A DNA stretch of 64,000 bases. Source: DAOUVR01 sp034430535. Its GTDB lineage: Bacteria > Chloroflexota > Dehalococcoidia > E44-bin15. Positions 24,976 to 32,958 of the stretch are shown in pieces. The position numbers were made by a program, and so were the translations under genes. How positions within the stretch are numbered: the first letter of the stretch is position 1; each line of letters starts with the position of its first letter. The notes beneath the pieces were generated by a model. The model saw only the letters and a program-made list of their open reading frames with translations, ran no database searches and was not told the origin of the DNA. The stretch lies in contig CAYUCL010000006.1 of NCBI GenBank assembly GCA_964443325.1, positions 17,249 to 81,248 on the forward strand, in the 5' to 3' direction.

Positions 24976-25146
24976 AGGGTGCCCACGGCCGTGTAGTCGC
25001 TTTTCGGACTGCCAAGATTCTTCGACTTCACAGTGAAGTGATAAAGGCGATGATCTAAATCAAGGGACCGCTGGACAAGAAGAGTTGAGAAGAGGAATGT
25101 GCCCTCGGTGCTAAGAAAGATACGAAACAGGAAAGCTGTTCTTGGC

Positions 25147-25287
25147 TTAGGTTTCTCCGTCGGTGAAGTAAGCCCGTGTTCCATCATCCATTAGCGCGAT
25201 TACCGGTAAAGTTGCTACCGCTAGACCGGGCATCTTCTCAACCGGTTTTGTTTCTACCTTTTTCCTTGTAGCAATCCGGTAAAACAT
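25147..25287 (-). CDS. Possible 46-residue hypothetical protein
   Basis: Minus-strand frame MFYRIATRKK, then VETKPVEKMPGLAVATLPVI and ALMDDGTRAYFTDGET, followed by TAA. The composition looks protein-like, but it overlaps the possible upstream extension of the hybrid kinase and has no clear RBS. I do not recognise it. The remainder of the spacer 24976-25360 shows no other gene, terminator or copy of the promoter element. Confidence 0.25.
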   Translation of the reverse strand: MFYRIATRKKVETKPVEKMPGLAVATLPVIALMDDGTRAYFTDGET

Positions 25288-25360
25288 GAGGTGGTCTGTG
25301 TCAGAAGCTGGGGTATATCGATATAGAAGCAAAGATATCCAGAGAGAACGAGAGGTGGCC

Positions 25361-27424
25361 ATGTCTATCAACAAAGAGGGCCAGGAAAGCGCATCTTTCG
25401 GATATGCGGTAGAGCGTAGGCGGGCGAGAGAAGGGAGGAGGGTTACGGATGGTGCCATAGCCGCATCGATAAATGCTATTGCCATCGCTGACCTGGACGG
25501 CAATTTGACATATGTAAATAGGTCTTTTCTGCAAATGTGGGGATATGCTTCGGAGAAAGACGTTCTCGGAAGGCCTGCTGTAGAATTATGCCAGGCGGCA
25601 GATAAAGCTGGGGCGGTAGTGGCGGCACTATTCGAAAGAGGGGGCTGGCAAGGAGAGTTAGTCGCCTTAAGAAGGGATGACTCAACGTTTGATGTCCAGC
25701 TATCAGCAAGCATGATTACCGATGTGGCTGGCAAGCCAGTACGCATGGTGGCCTCACTTATCGACGTTACCGAGCGTAAGCAGGCAGAACGCATGCTTCG
25801 GGAAAAGAACGAGCAACTGGATGCTCAGAATGAAGAGCTTCACTTGCAGCGGGAAGAACTGGTAGGACAGCAAGAAGAGCTTAAAGAAAAAACGGCGCAA
25901 CTAGAAGAGGCTAGCAAGCTGAAATCCGAGTTTTTGGCTAGAATGTCGCATGAACTCCGTACGCCACTTAATGCCATTATTGGCTTCTCTGAGTTAATGC
26001 TGGATGGTATCCCCGGTGGAGTCAATGATGAGCAGAAACAGTGCCTTGCCGACATATTAGATAGTGGTCGACACCTACTGAGCCTCATTAACGACGTCCT
26101 GGACCTGTCTAAAGTAGAGGCGGGAAAGATGGAGTTCAGACTGGAAGACGTGGATATGGCTGACGTTATCGGTAGCGTAGTTCAAAGTGTCAGACCCATG
26201 CTCCACGAAAGCAGACATAGGTTGACGGTAAGCATTCAAGAAGGGCTGCCACAAGTTCGCGCCGATGAAGGCAGATTAAGGCAGATATTTCTTAATCTGC
26301 TGAGCAACGCTATCAAATTCACACCATCTGGTGGTAAGCTCGATATCCAGGCCAGTGGGGATGGCGATTGGTGCCAAGTTAGTGTGGTTGATAATGGCAT
26401 AGGCCTCAGGGAGGAGGATCAGACACGGATATTCGACGCTTTTATGCAGGCAGAGGCTGTACTTGAGGGAAGGAAAGAAGGTACTGGGTTGGGTCTAGCA
26501 CTTACCAGGCAAATCGTCGAGACCATGGGCGGCACGATATGGGTAGAGAGCACATACGGGAAGGGGAGCAAATTCAGTTTTGCCCTTCCACTGGCAAGAG
26601 AGGGCGAGCCTTATATATTGGGGGAAGCACCGTTCGCAATTCCGGGGAAAAAACTCCCTGAGGCAAAGGAAATGCCTCTTAAGCCAGGACAGAAGCGAAT
26701 CTTGGTAGTGGATGACGACCGCATGGCACGAAGTCTGTTAAGGGCTTGGCTGGAAAGAGAAGGCTATGCCGTCGTTGAAGTATCGAGCGGTGATGATGGG
26801 ATTGAGGAGGCCAATAAGCTGATGCCAGAAGCGGTTGTACTAGATATATTGATGCCTAGAAAGGATGGCTGGCAGGTGCTCCGGGAGCTTAAGTCAACGC
26901 CGAGGACAAGAGAAATCCCAGTGGTGATTACTTCAATTGTTGAAAGAAAAGGGTATGGTTTTAGCTTGGGAGCGGTGGACTACTTCGTCAAGCCTGTTGA
27001 TAGGCAAGAGTTTCTGGAAAGGATAGCCGAGGTTGGTCTTCAGCCTCGAGAGAAAGTCTTGGTGATGGACGATAATCCTGCTGATGTTCGCCTGGTGGCT
27101 TCTATCCTTGAATCGGAAGGCATCGCGGTACTCCGTGCTTACGGGGGTGAGGAGGGACTGCGAGTAGCAAAGGAGGATAGGCCGGCACTAATACTGCTGG
27201 ATATATTAATGCCTGACTTGAGCGGATTCGAAGTGATAGAGAAGTTACGTGCCGACGAAGAAACCAGAAATATCCCGATAATTGTGCTAACCGTAAAGGA
27301 CTTGAGTGCTGAGGAATTAAAAGTACTCAGCAGACAGACAACGGCGATTATGAGGAAGGCAATCTTAAGACGCGGAGCCTTCTTATCGGAAGTGAAGAAT
27401 GCTCTCGGGCTGGGTAAAAATTAG
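25361..27424 (+). CDS. Hybrid sensor histidine kinase, PAS-HisKA-HATPase-REC-REC
   Basis: 687-residue cytoplasmic hybrid kinase. PAS domain about 25-140 (ending VTERKQAERM), coiled coil about 140-190 (QLDAQNEELHLQREEL), HisKA with intact phospho-acceptor in MSHELRTPLNAIIGF (His about 200), HATPase_c about 300-420 (NLLSNAIKF, DNGIGL, GTGLGLALTRQ), receiver 1 about 445-560 (ILVVDDD, VVLDILMP) and receiver 2 about 565-680 (LVMDDN, ILLDILMP). Receiver 2 has an atypical end (RQTTAIMRKAIL), so its conserved Lys may be displaced. An ATG at 25286 is in frame, but 25361 has AGAGGTGG upstream and a more typical start. The next two genes encode further receivers, forming a phosphorelay group. Confidence 0.92.
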   Translation: MSINKEGQESASFGYAVERRRAREGRRVTDGAIAASINAIAIADLDGNLTYVNRSFLQMWGYASEKDVLGRPAVELCQAADKAGAVVAALFERGGWQGELVALRRDDSTFDVQLSASMITDVAGKPVRMVASLIDVTERKQAERMLREKNEQLDAQNEELHLQREELVGQQEELKEKTAQLEEASKLKSEFLARMSHELRTPLNAIIGFSELMLDGIPGGVNDEQKQCLADILDSGRHLLSLINDVLDLSKVEAGKMEFRLEDVDMADVIGSVVQSVRPMLHESRHRLTVSIQEGLPQVRADEGRLRQIFLNLLSNAIKFTPSGGKLDIQASGDGDWCQVSVVDNGIGLREEDQTRIFDAFMQAEAVLEGRKEGTGLGLALTRQIVETMGGTIWVESTYGKGSKFSFALPLAREGEPYILGEAPFAIPGKKLPEAKEMPLKPGQKRILVVDDDRMARSLLRAWLEREGYAVVEVSSGDDGIEEANKLMPEAVVLDILMPRKDGWQVLRELKSTPRTREIPVVITSIVERKGYGFSLGAVDYFVKPVDRQEFLERIAEVGLQPREKVLVMDDNPADVRLVASILESEGIAVLRAYGGEEGLRVAKEDRPALILLDILMPDLSGFEVIEKLRADEETRNIPIIVLTVKDLSAEELKVLSRQTTAIMRKAILRRGAFLSEVKNALGLGKN

Positions 27425-27457
27425 GTTGGTCGATTTAGACTGTGGGGTTAACAGACA

Positions 27458-27844
27458 ATGCCGGAGAAAATACTGATCGTAGAAGATAACCCCCAGAGTA
27501 TGAGGGTAGCTCTAATGACGCTCAGGCCACACGGTTATAGCTTGCTTCAGGCAACGGATGGGGAAGAGGCCCTCGCAGTTGCTACCGGGGACAAACCAGA
27601 CCTCATCATAATGGATTTACAGCTTCCCAAAGTGCATGGACTTGAGGCAACAAGAAGGCTCAGGCAGATGCCAGACTTTGGAGGTATTCCTATAATTGCA
27701 GTCACTGCGCATGCCATGAAGGGAGATGAGGAGAAGGTTTTTGAAGCTGGGTGCGATGCCTATTTGCCAAAGCCGATCAATACTCGCGAGTTGGCTAGAG
27801 TGGTTGCCGAAATGCTGCTTAAGCGCAAGAAAGCTAATGCTTAG
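27458..27844 (+). CDS. Single-domain response regulator (receiver only)
   Basis: 128 residues, one receiver domain filling the protein: acidic pair in ILIVEDN, phospho-Asp in LIIMDLQLPKVHG, Thr in VTAHAM and Lys in YLPKPINTREL. There is no output domain, so it resembles DivK/Spo0F-type phosphate carriers. It starts 33 bp after the hybrid kinase and ends 17 bp before the OmpR-type regulator, fitting a phosphorelay in which it carries phosphate between the hybrid kinase and the final regulator. Confidence 0.92.
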   Translation: MPEKILIVEDNPQSMRVALMTLRPHGYSLLQATDGEEALAVATGDKPDLIIMDLQLPKVHGLEATRRLRQMPDFGGIPIIAVTAHAMKGDEEKVFEAGCDAYLPKPINTRELARVVAEMLLKRKKANA

Positions 27845-27861
27845 CTTTAAAGTGGGTGTCA

Positions 27862-28566
27862 ATGGAGAAGACAATCCTTGTAGTGGACGACGACCCCGCC
27901 TTTGTCAGGCTAGTTAGCAAGGCTCTTACCCACGAAGGGTACGAGGTGCTCACTGCCGGTGATGGCCAGGAAGCCTTGCGGCTTCTGTTTGCACACAAGC
28001 CAGGCTTGGTGCTTCTGGATGTTGTGATGCCAAGGATGGATGGCTGGCAAACCTGTAGCCGTATCCGCGAACTCTCTGACGCACCCATAATTATGCTTAC
28101 CGGTGAGCAGAAGTCTGAGGAGGATGTGGTGCGCGGGCTCAACTACGGCGCTGATGAATACGTTATCAAACCCGTAGGGAATAAAGAGTTATTAGCAAGG
28201 GTGCGAACGGTGCTGAGACGCGCTGATTTGTCGACTTCACCGGGTACTGAGAAGGAGATTGCCTATAACGATGACTACCTTACTGTTGATGTCGCCAAGC
28301 GTATGGTTATGGTAAATGGAGAGCGAGTGAAGTTGACCCCAACGGAGTTTCGCTTATGTGCACTCCTGGTGGAGAATGCTGGACGCGTTCTCACTCACAA
28401 GCAAGTACTGGAAAAAGTGTGGGGCTGGGAATATGCTGATGATTTGGATTACGTACGTATCTATGTGTGGCACCTGCGCCAGAAGATAGAGCCAGACCCG
28501 GCTCAGCCCAGATACATTATAACCGAACCTGGAGTGGGATATTACTTCCAGAAAGCTAAGTTGTGA
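27862..28566 (+). CDS. OmpR/PhoB-family response regulator
   Basis: 234-residue DNA-binding regulator. Receiver about 3-115 (ILVVDDDPAF, phospho-Asp in LVLLDVVMPRMDGW, Thr in MLTGEQ, Lys in VIKPVGNKEL) and winged-helix domain about 135-232 (KLTPTEFRLCALLVENAGRV, HKQVLEKVWG, YVRIYVWHLRQKIEPDP, GVGYYFQ). A GTG at 27856 is in frame two codons earlier; ATG 27862 gives the normal family start MEKTILVVDDD. It is the likely transcriptional output of the hybrid kinase and single-domain receiver just upstream. A hairpin terminator follows at 28699. Confidence 0.94.
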   Translation: MEKTILVVDDDPAFVRLVSKALTHEGYEVLTAGDGQEALRLLFAHKPGLVLLDVVMPRMDGWQTCSRIRELSDAPIIMLTGEQKSEEDVVRGLNYGADEYVIKPVGNKELLARVRTVLRRADLSTSPGTEKEIAYNDDYLTVDVAKRMVMVNGERVKLTPTEFRLCALLVENAGRVLTHKQVLEKVWGWEYADDLDYVRIYVWHLRQKIEPDPAQPRYIITEPGVGYYFQKAKL

Positions 28567-28698
28567 TGAAGTACGCATCCTTGCCGCAGATCTCTCCAGA
28601 AGGAGCGGCTCGGATCTCCCGCCAGGAGACGTAGAAATACACATGTGATTTCTTGCAACTTTGCTTTTATTATCAGGGTGGCTGGATACAGAGTGGCG

Positions 28699-28733
28699 GC
28701 CTCACGGTCCAAAATTCCATTGTGAGGCTTTTT
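28699..28733 (+). terminator. Rho-independent terminator after the OmpR-type regulator
   Basis: Stem GCCTCAC (28699-28705) pairs with GTGAGGC (28722-28728) across a 16-base loop and is followed by TTTTT (28729-28733). It lies 133 bp after the regulator stop and before the hydrolase gene. The loop is long, so strength is uncertain. Confidence 0.65.
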
Positions 28734-28869
28734 AATAATGCAGTTGCCCAATCTGTTGGGTAAATTGTGTATGATAATAAGGCGATTACAAAGATTGGAT
28801 CGACGGATTCCAAATATCTTCCATGTACTTGTTACTTAGGTCTGCCTACCGGAGTATAAGGAACTTGAA

Positions 28870-29484
28870 ATGATGCCGCTAGCCCATATGGGAATCACCG
28901 TTGGTGCTGCCTGGGGGTTGCAGAAGGCGGCAATCGTGGCGATGGGCCTTGCCCCAGAGGTGGCGCTGGAGAGCGATAGCGCTGGCAATCCATCGGGGCC
29001 AACTACCAGAGCCTCACGAATCGATTCGGCGCTCAGTCGGATCGATTTCAGGCTGATCCTGCTGGGCTCAATGCTGCCAGACATCATTGATAAACCTCTG
29101 GGGTTCTTGTTCTTGGACAACGGGCGGGCATTTGGCCATACTCTGTTGTTTACCGTGCTTCTGGCGGCTGTTGGCTTCTATCTATATACCAGGCGCCGGA
29201 GTATAGTACTGCTCTGCCTTTCCTTTGGCACTATGATGCACATCATACTGGATGAGATGTGGCTCAACCCCAGGACGCTTCTGTGGCCGCTCTATGGCTG
29301 GAGCTTCGGGCGTTTCGATGTGGAAGGCCTTGGTTACTATCTAAAACAGTGGCTCTTGGCGTATACAATACCTAGGGCATATGTGCCGGAGATCGTTGGT
29401 ACAGTGATATTAGTTACCTTCGTTTTCTATCTAATTGGGCACGGCACCCTGCGCAACTTTAGCAGGGACGGGAGGCTGGAATGA
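28870..29484 (+). CDS. YdjM-like membrane-bound metal-dependent hydrolase family protein
   Basis: 204-residue integral membrane protein resembling the YdjM/DUF457 family of putative metal-dependent hydrolases. Conserved-looking elements are LAHMGITVGAAWGL near the start, LLGSMLPDIIDKPLGF (about 75-90), GHTLL (about 98), MMHIILDEMW (about 124-133) and WPLYGWSFG. Four or five hydrophobic segments are visible. ATG 28870 has AAGGAAC six bases upstream; ATG 28873 is also possible. It stands alone between a terminator and a decayed regulator. The biological substrate of the family is unknown. Confidence 0.75.
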   Translation: MMPLAHMGITVGAAWGLQKAAIVAMGLAPEVALESDSAGNPSGPTTRASRIDSALSRIDFRLILLGSMLPDIIDKPLGFLFLDNGRAFGHTLLFTVLLAAVGFYLYTRRRSIVLLCLSFGTMMHIILDEMWLNPRTLLWPLYGWSFGRFDVEGLGYYLKQWLLAYTIPRAYVPEIVGTVILVTFVFYLIGHGTLRNFSRDGRLE

Positions 29485-29487
29485 GGT

Positions 29488-29688
29488 GCAGGGGCTGGCC
29501 TAGAGTACACAAGGCGACAACTCATAGCTAAAGGCCAGTCCCCAAAGGATACCACAGACGATCATAGCACGAGCGCTGAGACTAATGATACTTATCGCCA
29601 GCACATCATGGACAGGTTTAACATTCTTGGCGTAGCCTATCTCCCCAAATATATCTTCTCAGAAGTATTGCTTTCCCTAGGAGACTAA
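29488..29688 (+). pseudogene. Second decayed NarL-type response regulator (HTH remnant)
   Basis: The end of this stretch still reads TYRQHIMDRFNILGVAYLPK then YIFSEVLLSLGD and TAA (29686-29688), against THRQQIMKRLDIHSVAELTK, YAIREGLTSLES and stop in the regulator at 15011. Upstream DNA (CAACTCATAGCTAAAGGCC against CAGCTTATAGCTGAAGGC) continues the match, but the frame is broken by TAG/TAA codons and the receiver is absent. It ends 66 bp before promoter element H, the same spacing as between regulator copy 2 and element E. Confidence 0.8.
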
Positions 29689-29754
29689 CCCCGCATTAGT
29701 TTAGAACGCCGCATCCACCGTAGACCTATCCTGTTCGCCTTCATAGATGATGCC

Positions 29755-29849
29755 CTCAGGTATTTCGAAGTCTAAACTCAGGGATTTCACCCCCGAACTC
29801 AGGGATTTCCCGATTGTAGGCTTGGCCATAAGCGTATAGTTTAGGAGGT
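29755..29849 (+). promoter_or_regulatory. TCAGG iteron promoter element, copy H (three boxes), ahead of the polysaccharide locus
   Basis: Boxes start at 29755, 29777 and 29798 (22 and 21 bp), all with CTCAGG. TTGTAG is at 29814-29819 and TATAGT at 29835-29840 (15 bp), one of the best -10 matches of the ten copies. The first candidate ATG of the downstream glycosyltransferase is only 10 bp beyond the hexamer, so the transcript would be leaderless or the real start is further in. Confidence 0.72.
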
Positions 29850-30674
29850 ATGCGAGCAGTTAACTTGGACAAGACATGGCTTGATAGCGACGTGGGTAGC
29901 CTAATACTTTCTGATTCGACATCTCACTTCGTGAGCGTTATTGTTCCAGCAAAAAACGAGGCGAAAAACATCGGCAGTCTTATCCCAGAAATCAGACAGA
30001 GTCTTTATGAATATGACAATGAGATAATCTTGGTTGACGATGGGTCGGATGATGGAACAAGTAAGGTCGCACATACCAATGATACAATTGTTGTTTCTCA
30101 CGAAAAGAATCTAGGTAAGGGCGCTGCCATGAAGACCGGTGTGAAGAATGCCAGAGGTGATCTATTTGTATTCATTGATGCCGATGGCGCCCATGACCCG
30201 TGGGACATACCAGCGATAATCGCACCAATCTTGGAAGGAAAAGCCGACCTCGTTATCGGTTCAAGGATTCTTCCAGACTCAAAAGTGGATGTTTCTCCCC
30301 TTTTTAGGAGGCTGAGTAATAGCTTGGCGTCCTTCGTTATTTCGTTTGTAATTTCGTTCTTGTTGCCCTTGGCGACTCTGCTCAAGTGCCCTGTAAAGTA
30401 CATCAGGATAACCGACTGCACCAGCGGCTTCAGGGCAATCAGGAAAGATGTTTGGCAACAGCTTGATCTTAGATCGAGAGGATTCGAGGCAGAGACTGAG
30501 ATGATCTATGAGGCAGCGAGGAATAGGTTCGTTATATCTGAGGTTCCGATAACCTGTAACTGGGATAGCCAGTTTTCGCATCTCTCCATTTGGGGGGATG
30601 GTTTGAGAACTCTGGTATTACTTTTGAAGAAGCTCATTGGTGACCTTGGCAAAGGGCAGGGCAGACATGCTTGA
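29850..30674 (+). CDS. Family 2 glycosyltransferase, dolichol-phosphate-mannose-synthase-like
   Basis: 274-residue GT2 enzyme (GT-A fold) likely to transfer a sugar to a polyprenyl phosphate or glycan. Motifs: VSVIVPAKNEAKNIGSLIPE, LVDDGSDDGT, the GKGAAMKTGVKNARGD segment, a DxD-type metal site in FIDADGAHD and GSRILPDS. A hydrophobic stretch (about 150-170, SFVISFVISFLLPLATLL) could touch the membrane. ATG 29850 is the first start but lies within 10 bp of the -10-like hexamer of element H; GTG 29892 or GTG 29931 may be the true start. The stop overlaps the next gene by 8 bp. First gene of the + strand polysaccharide locus. Confidence 0.88.
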   Translation: MRAVNLDKTWLDSDVGSLILSDSTSHFVSVIVPAKNEAKNIGSLIPEIRQSLYEYDNEIILVDDGSDDGTSKVAHTNDTIVVSHEKNLGKGAAMKTGVKNARGDLFVFIDADGAHDPWDIPAIIAPILEGKADLVIGSRILPDSKVDVSPLFRRLSNSLASFVISFVISFLLPLATLLKCPVKYIRITDCTSGFRAIRKDVWQQLDLRSRGFEAETEMIYEAARNRFVISEVPITCNWDSQFSHLSIWGDGLRTLVLLLKKLIGDLGKGQGRHA

Positions 30675-30963
30675 GATTGAAGTTAGAGAGGTCAGGGGCA
30701 AGTGCCCTGTTTATGAGGTTGGGGACAAGATAGTGGTAGACGACCCCAGGATATTACTGGATAGGACGGATGAACTCTGCACACACGCACTATCAACCTT
30801 GCTCCATTACGTTACCATATTGGAGCACCACTGGTGTCCAGTGGAACTTGGATTGACCACCCCCGATGAGCCCGGGCATGCCTACATGCAGTGTGTTGAT
30901 CCTGGTAGGCCCTACACTGAAGGTGGAACAGTGCTCTTTGAATGCCGTAGGATAGAAAAGTGA
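30667..30963 (+). CDS. TIGR04076 family protein
   Basis: 98-residue protein resembling the TIGR04076 family, whose function is not established. It starts MLEIEVREVRGKCPVYEVGD (the KCPVxxVGD pattern is typical) and contains conserved Cys residues (CTHALSTLLHYVT, HHWCPVELG, MQCVDPG, LFECRRIE) that could bind a metal or form disulfides. ATG 30667 overlaps the end of the glycosyltransferase by 8 bp and its TGA overlaps the GTG of the epimerase (GTGA), so all three are probably translated together. Why it sits in a sugar locus is not clear. Confidence 0.7.
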   Translation: MLEIEVREVRGKCPVYEVGDKIVVDDPRILLDRTDELCTHALSTLLHYVTILEHHWCPVELGLTTPDEPGHAYMQCVDPGRPYTEGGTVLFECRRIEK

Positions 30964-32042
30964 AAGTAGCAGTAATCCTTGGAACTCGCCCCGAAATAAT
31001 CAAGATGGCACCTGTGGTAAAGGAACTAGAACGGAGACACGTTGACTTCTTCATCCTTCATACCGGTCAACACTACTTCTATGACTTGGACAAGGTTTTT
31101 TTTGAGCAGTTGAAGCTACCGCAGGCCAAATACAACCTGGAGGTGGGCTCCGGTTCTCATGCTGAGCAGACAGCAGGAGTACTTATTGGCGTTGAGAAGG
31201 TCTTGCAAAAGGAAAACCCCGACATCGTTTTGGTAGAGGGCGATACCAACTCTGTTCTTGCTGGTGCCCTTTCCGCAGCGAAGCTCCACCTGGAAGTTGG
31301 CCATGTCGAGGCAGGTTTACGAAGTTACGACAGAAACATGCCAGAGGAAATCAACCGCACTCTGACTGACCATTGCTCCGATTATTTGTTTGCACCAACT
31401 GATAATGCGAAGGCAATTCTCCTGGGTGAGGGTATCTCTGAAAAGAAGGTTTTTGTCACTGGTAATACTATTGTCGATGCAATCTTCCAGAACTTAGAAA
31501 TTGCTAAAGGACGAATGGAAACCCTGAGTAAATTAAGTCTTAGGTCCAAGGAGTATTGCCTAGTCACCGTTCATCGTCAGGAGAATGTGGATGACCAGGT
31601 AAGATTCGCCTCCATTCTAGAGGGACTGGAGAAGGTGGTAGACGAGTTTCATCTACCGGCAATCTATCCTATGCACCCCCATTCTTTGAGGAGAATGAAT
31701 GAGTTTCACCTAGCGCTGCAGAACCTCACGCTTATCGACCCCATCGATTTTCTGGGATTTACCCAGCTTGAGAGCAATGCAAAGCTTATCCTTACCGACT
31801 CAGGGGGTGTACAGGAGGAAGCCTGCATCCTTGGCGTGCCTTGTGTCACCTTAAGGGACAATACCGAAAGATCTGAAACGGTCGAGGTTGGCGCCAACAT
31901 GGTGGCTGGGACTTCGGCGGTTAAAATACTCGAATGTACCAGGGTGATGCTGACAGAGGGAAAGGGTTGGCAGAACCCCTTTGGTGATGGGAAAGCCGCC
32001 GAAAGGATAGTTAGCATAATTATGGAAGGAAGTGATGGCTAA
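30960..32042 (+). CDS. wecB: UDP-N-acetylglucosamine 2-epimerase (non-hydrolysing)
   Basis: 360 residues, WecB/MnaA family, interconverting UDP-GlcNAc and UDP-ManNAc. Family motifs are VILGTRPEIIKMAPVVKELE, HTGQHY, VEGDTNSVLAGAL, VEAGLRSYDRNMPEEINR, VTGNTIVDAI, VTVHRQEN and LTDSGGVQEEACILGVPCVT, covering both Rossmann lobes. The GTG start at 30960 overlaps the stop of the previous gene. Its substrate can be supplied by glmM/glmU/glmS at 6-11 kb; its product could be oxidised by the 6-dehydrogenase at 59197. With the Gfo/Idh and DegT genes on the opposite strand this suggests an acetamido-sugar uronic acid in the glycan. Confidence 0.94.
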   Translation: MKVAVILGTRPEIIKMAPVVKELERRHVDFFILHTGQHYFYDLDKVFFEQLKLPQAKYNLEVGSGSHAEQTAGVLIGVEKVLQKENPDIVLVEGDTNSVLAGALSAAKLHLEVGHVEAGLRSYDRNMPEEINRTLTDHCSDYLFAPTDNAKAILLGEGISEKKVFVTGNTIVDAIFQNLEIAKGRMETLSKLSLRSKEYCLVTVHRQENVDDQVRFASILEGLEKVVDEFHLPAIYPMHPHSLRRMNEFHLALQNLTLIDPIDFLGFTQLESNAKLILTDSGGVQEEACILGVPCVTLRDNTERSETVEVGANMVAGTSAVKILECTRVMLTEGKGWQNPFGDGKAAERIVSIIMEGSDG

Positions 32043-32958
32043 GATACTGGTTACCGGCGGGCTGGGCTTTATCGGCTCGAACCTTGTGCCTGAACTGAAG
32101 AAGCGTGGTCATGATGTCTGGGTGTGTGACCTGGGGCAGTCAGAAAGCCCTAATTACATACGCTGCGACGTTACCAAATACCGCCAGCTTGAGAAGATAT
32201 TTGAGGAGGATGACCTCGACTACGTCTATCACCTTGCCGCGGAATATGGCCGCTGGAACGGCGAGGACTACTATGAAAACCTGTGGCTCACCAACGTGGT
32301 AGGTACGAAGCACATGCTCCGGCTTCAGGAAAAGAAAAGGTTCAGGCTGATATTCTTCAGCAGTGCCGAGGTCTATGGTGACTACGAGGGGGTGATGAGC
32401 GAGGATGTAATGGATCGGATACCAATCAAGCAGATGAACGACTATGCCATGACCAAGTGGGTAGGGGAGCTGCAGGTGCTGAATTCGCAGGCCATGTTCG
32501 GCACTGAGACGGTGAGGGTGCGGCCGGTGAACGCCTACGGGCCGCATGAGCACTACAGCCCTTATCGGGGGGTGATTCCTGCGTTTATCTATAAGGCGTT
32601 AAACAATGAGTCCTACACTGTATATCTGGGGCACAATCGCATCTTCGACTACGTTGAGGATACCTGTCGCACCTTTGCTAACATCGCCGACAACTTCAAG
32701 CCTGGCGAGGTGTACAACACTGGCGGCAAAGAGGAATGGGAGCACGAGATAAAGTACGTTTCCGACCTCATCCTCAGGAATCTGGGCAAAGACGATTCAA
32801 GGATCACGTACAAGGAAGCTGAGCCCTTTACTACGAAGGTCAAGCACATGGACTTCTCCAAGGCGAGGAGAGACCTGAACCATGACCCTAAGGTCCCTTT
32901 GGAAGAGGGAATACCAAGGACTATTGAGTGGATGAAGAAGGTGTATTGCAGCAAATGA
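32035..32958 (+). CDS. NAD-dependent sugar epimerase/dehydratase (extended SDR), 1
   Basis: 307-residue extended short-chain dehydrogenase acting on a nucleotide sugar. The N-terminal Rossmann motif GGLGFIGSNLVPEL binds NAD(P); FFSSAEVYGDY carries the catalytic Ser region and YAMTK the Tyr-x-x-x-Lys pair; RPVNAYGPHEHYSPYRGVIP and DYVEDTCR are typical of UDP-glucose 4-epimerase-like enzymes. Exact substrate is unknown. ATG 32035 lies inside the epimerase end (8 bp overlap); a GTG at 32032 is also possible. The TGA overlaps the next ATG. Confidence 0.9.
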   Translation: MAKILVTGGLGFIGSNLVPELKKRGHDVWVCDLGQSESPNYIRCDVTKYRQLEKIFEEDDLDYVYHLAAEYGRWNGEDYYENLWLTNVVGTKHMLRLQEKKRFRLIFFSSAEVYGDYEGVMSEDVMDRIPIKQMNDYAMTKWVGELQVLNSQAMFGTETVRVRPVNAYGPHEHYSPYRGVIPAFIYKALNNESYTVYLGHNRIFDYVEDTCRTFANIADNFKPGEVYNTGGKEEWEHEIKYVSDLILRNLGKDDSRITYKEAEPFTTKVKHMDFSKARRDLNHDPKVPLEEGIPRTIEWMKKVYCSK

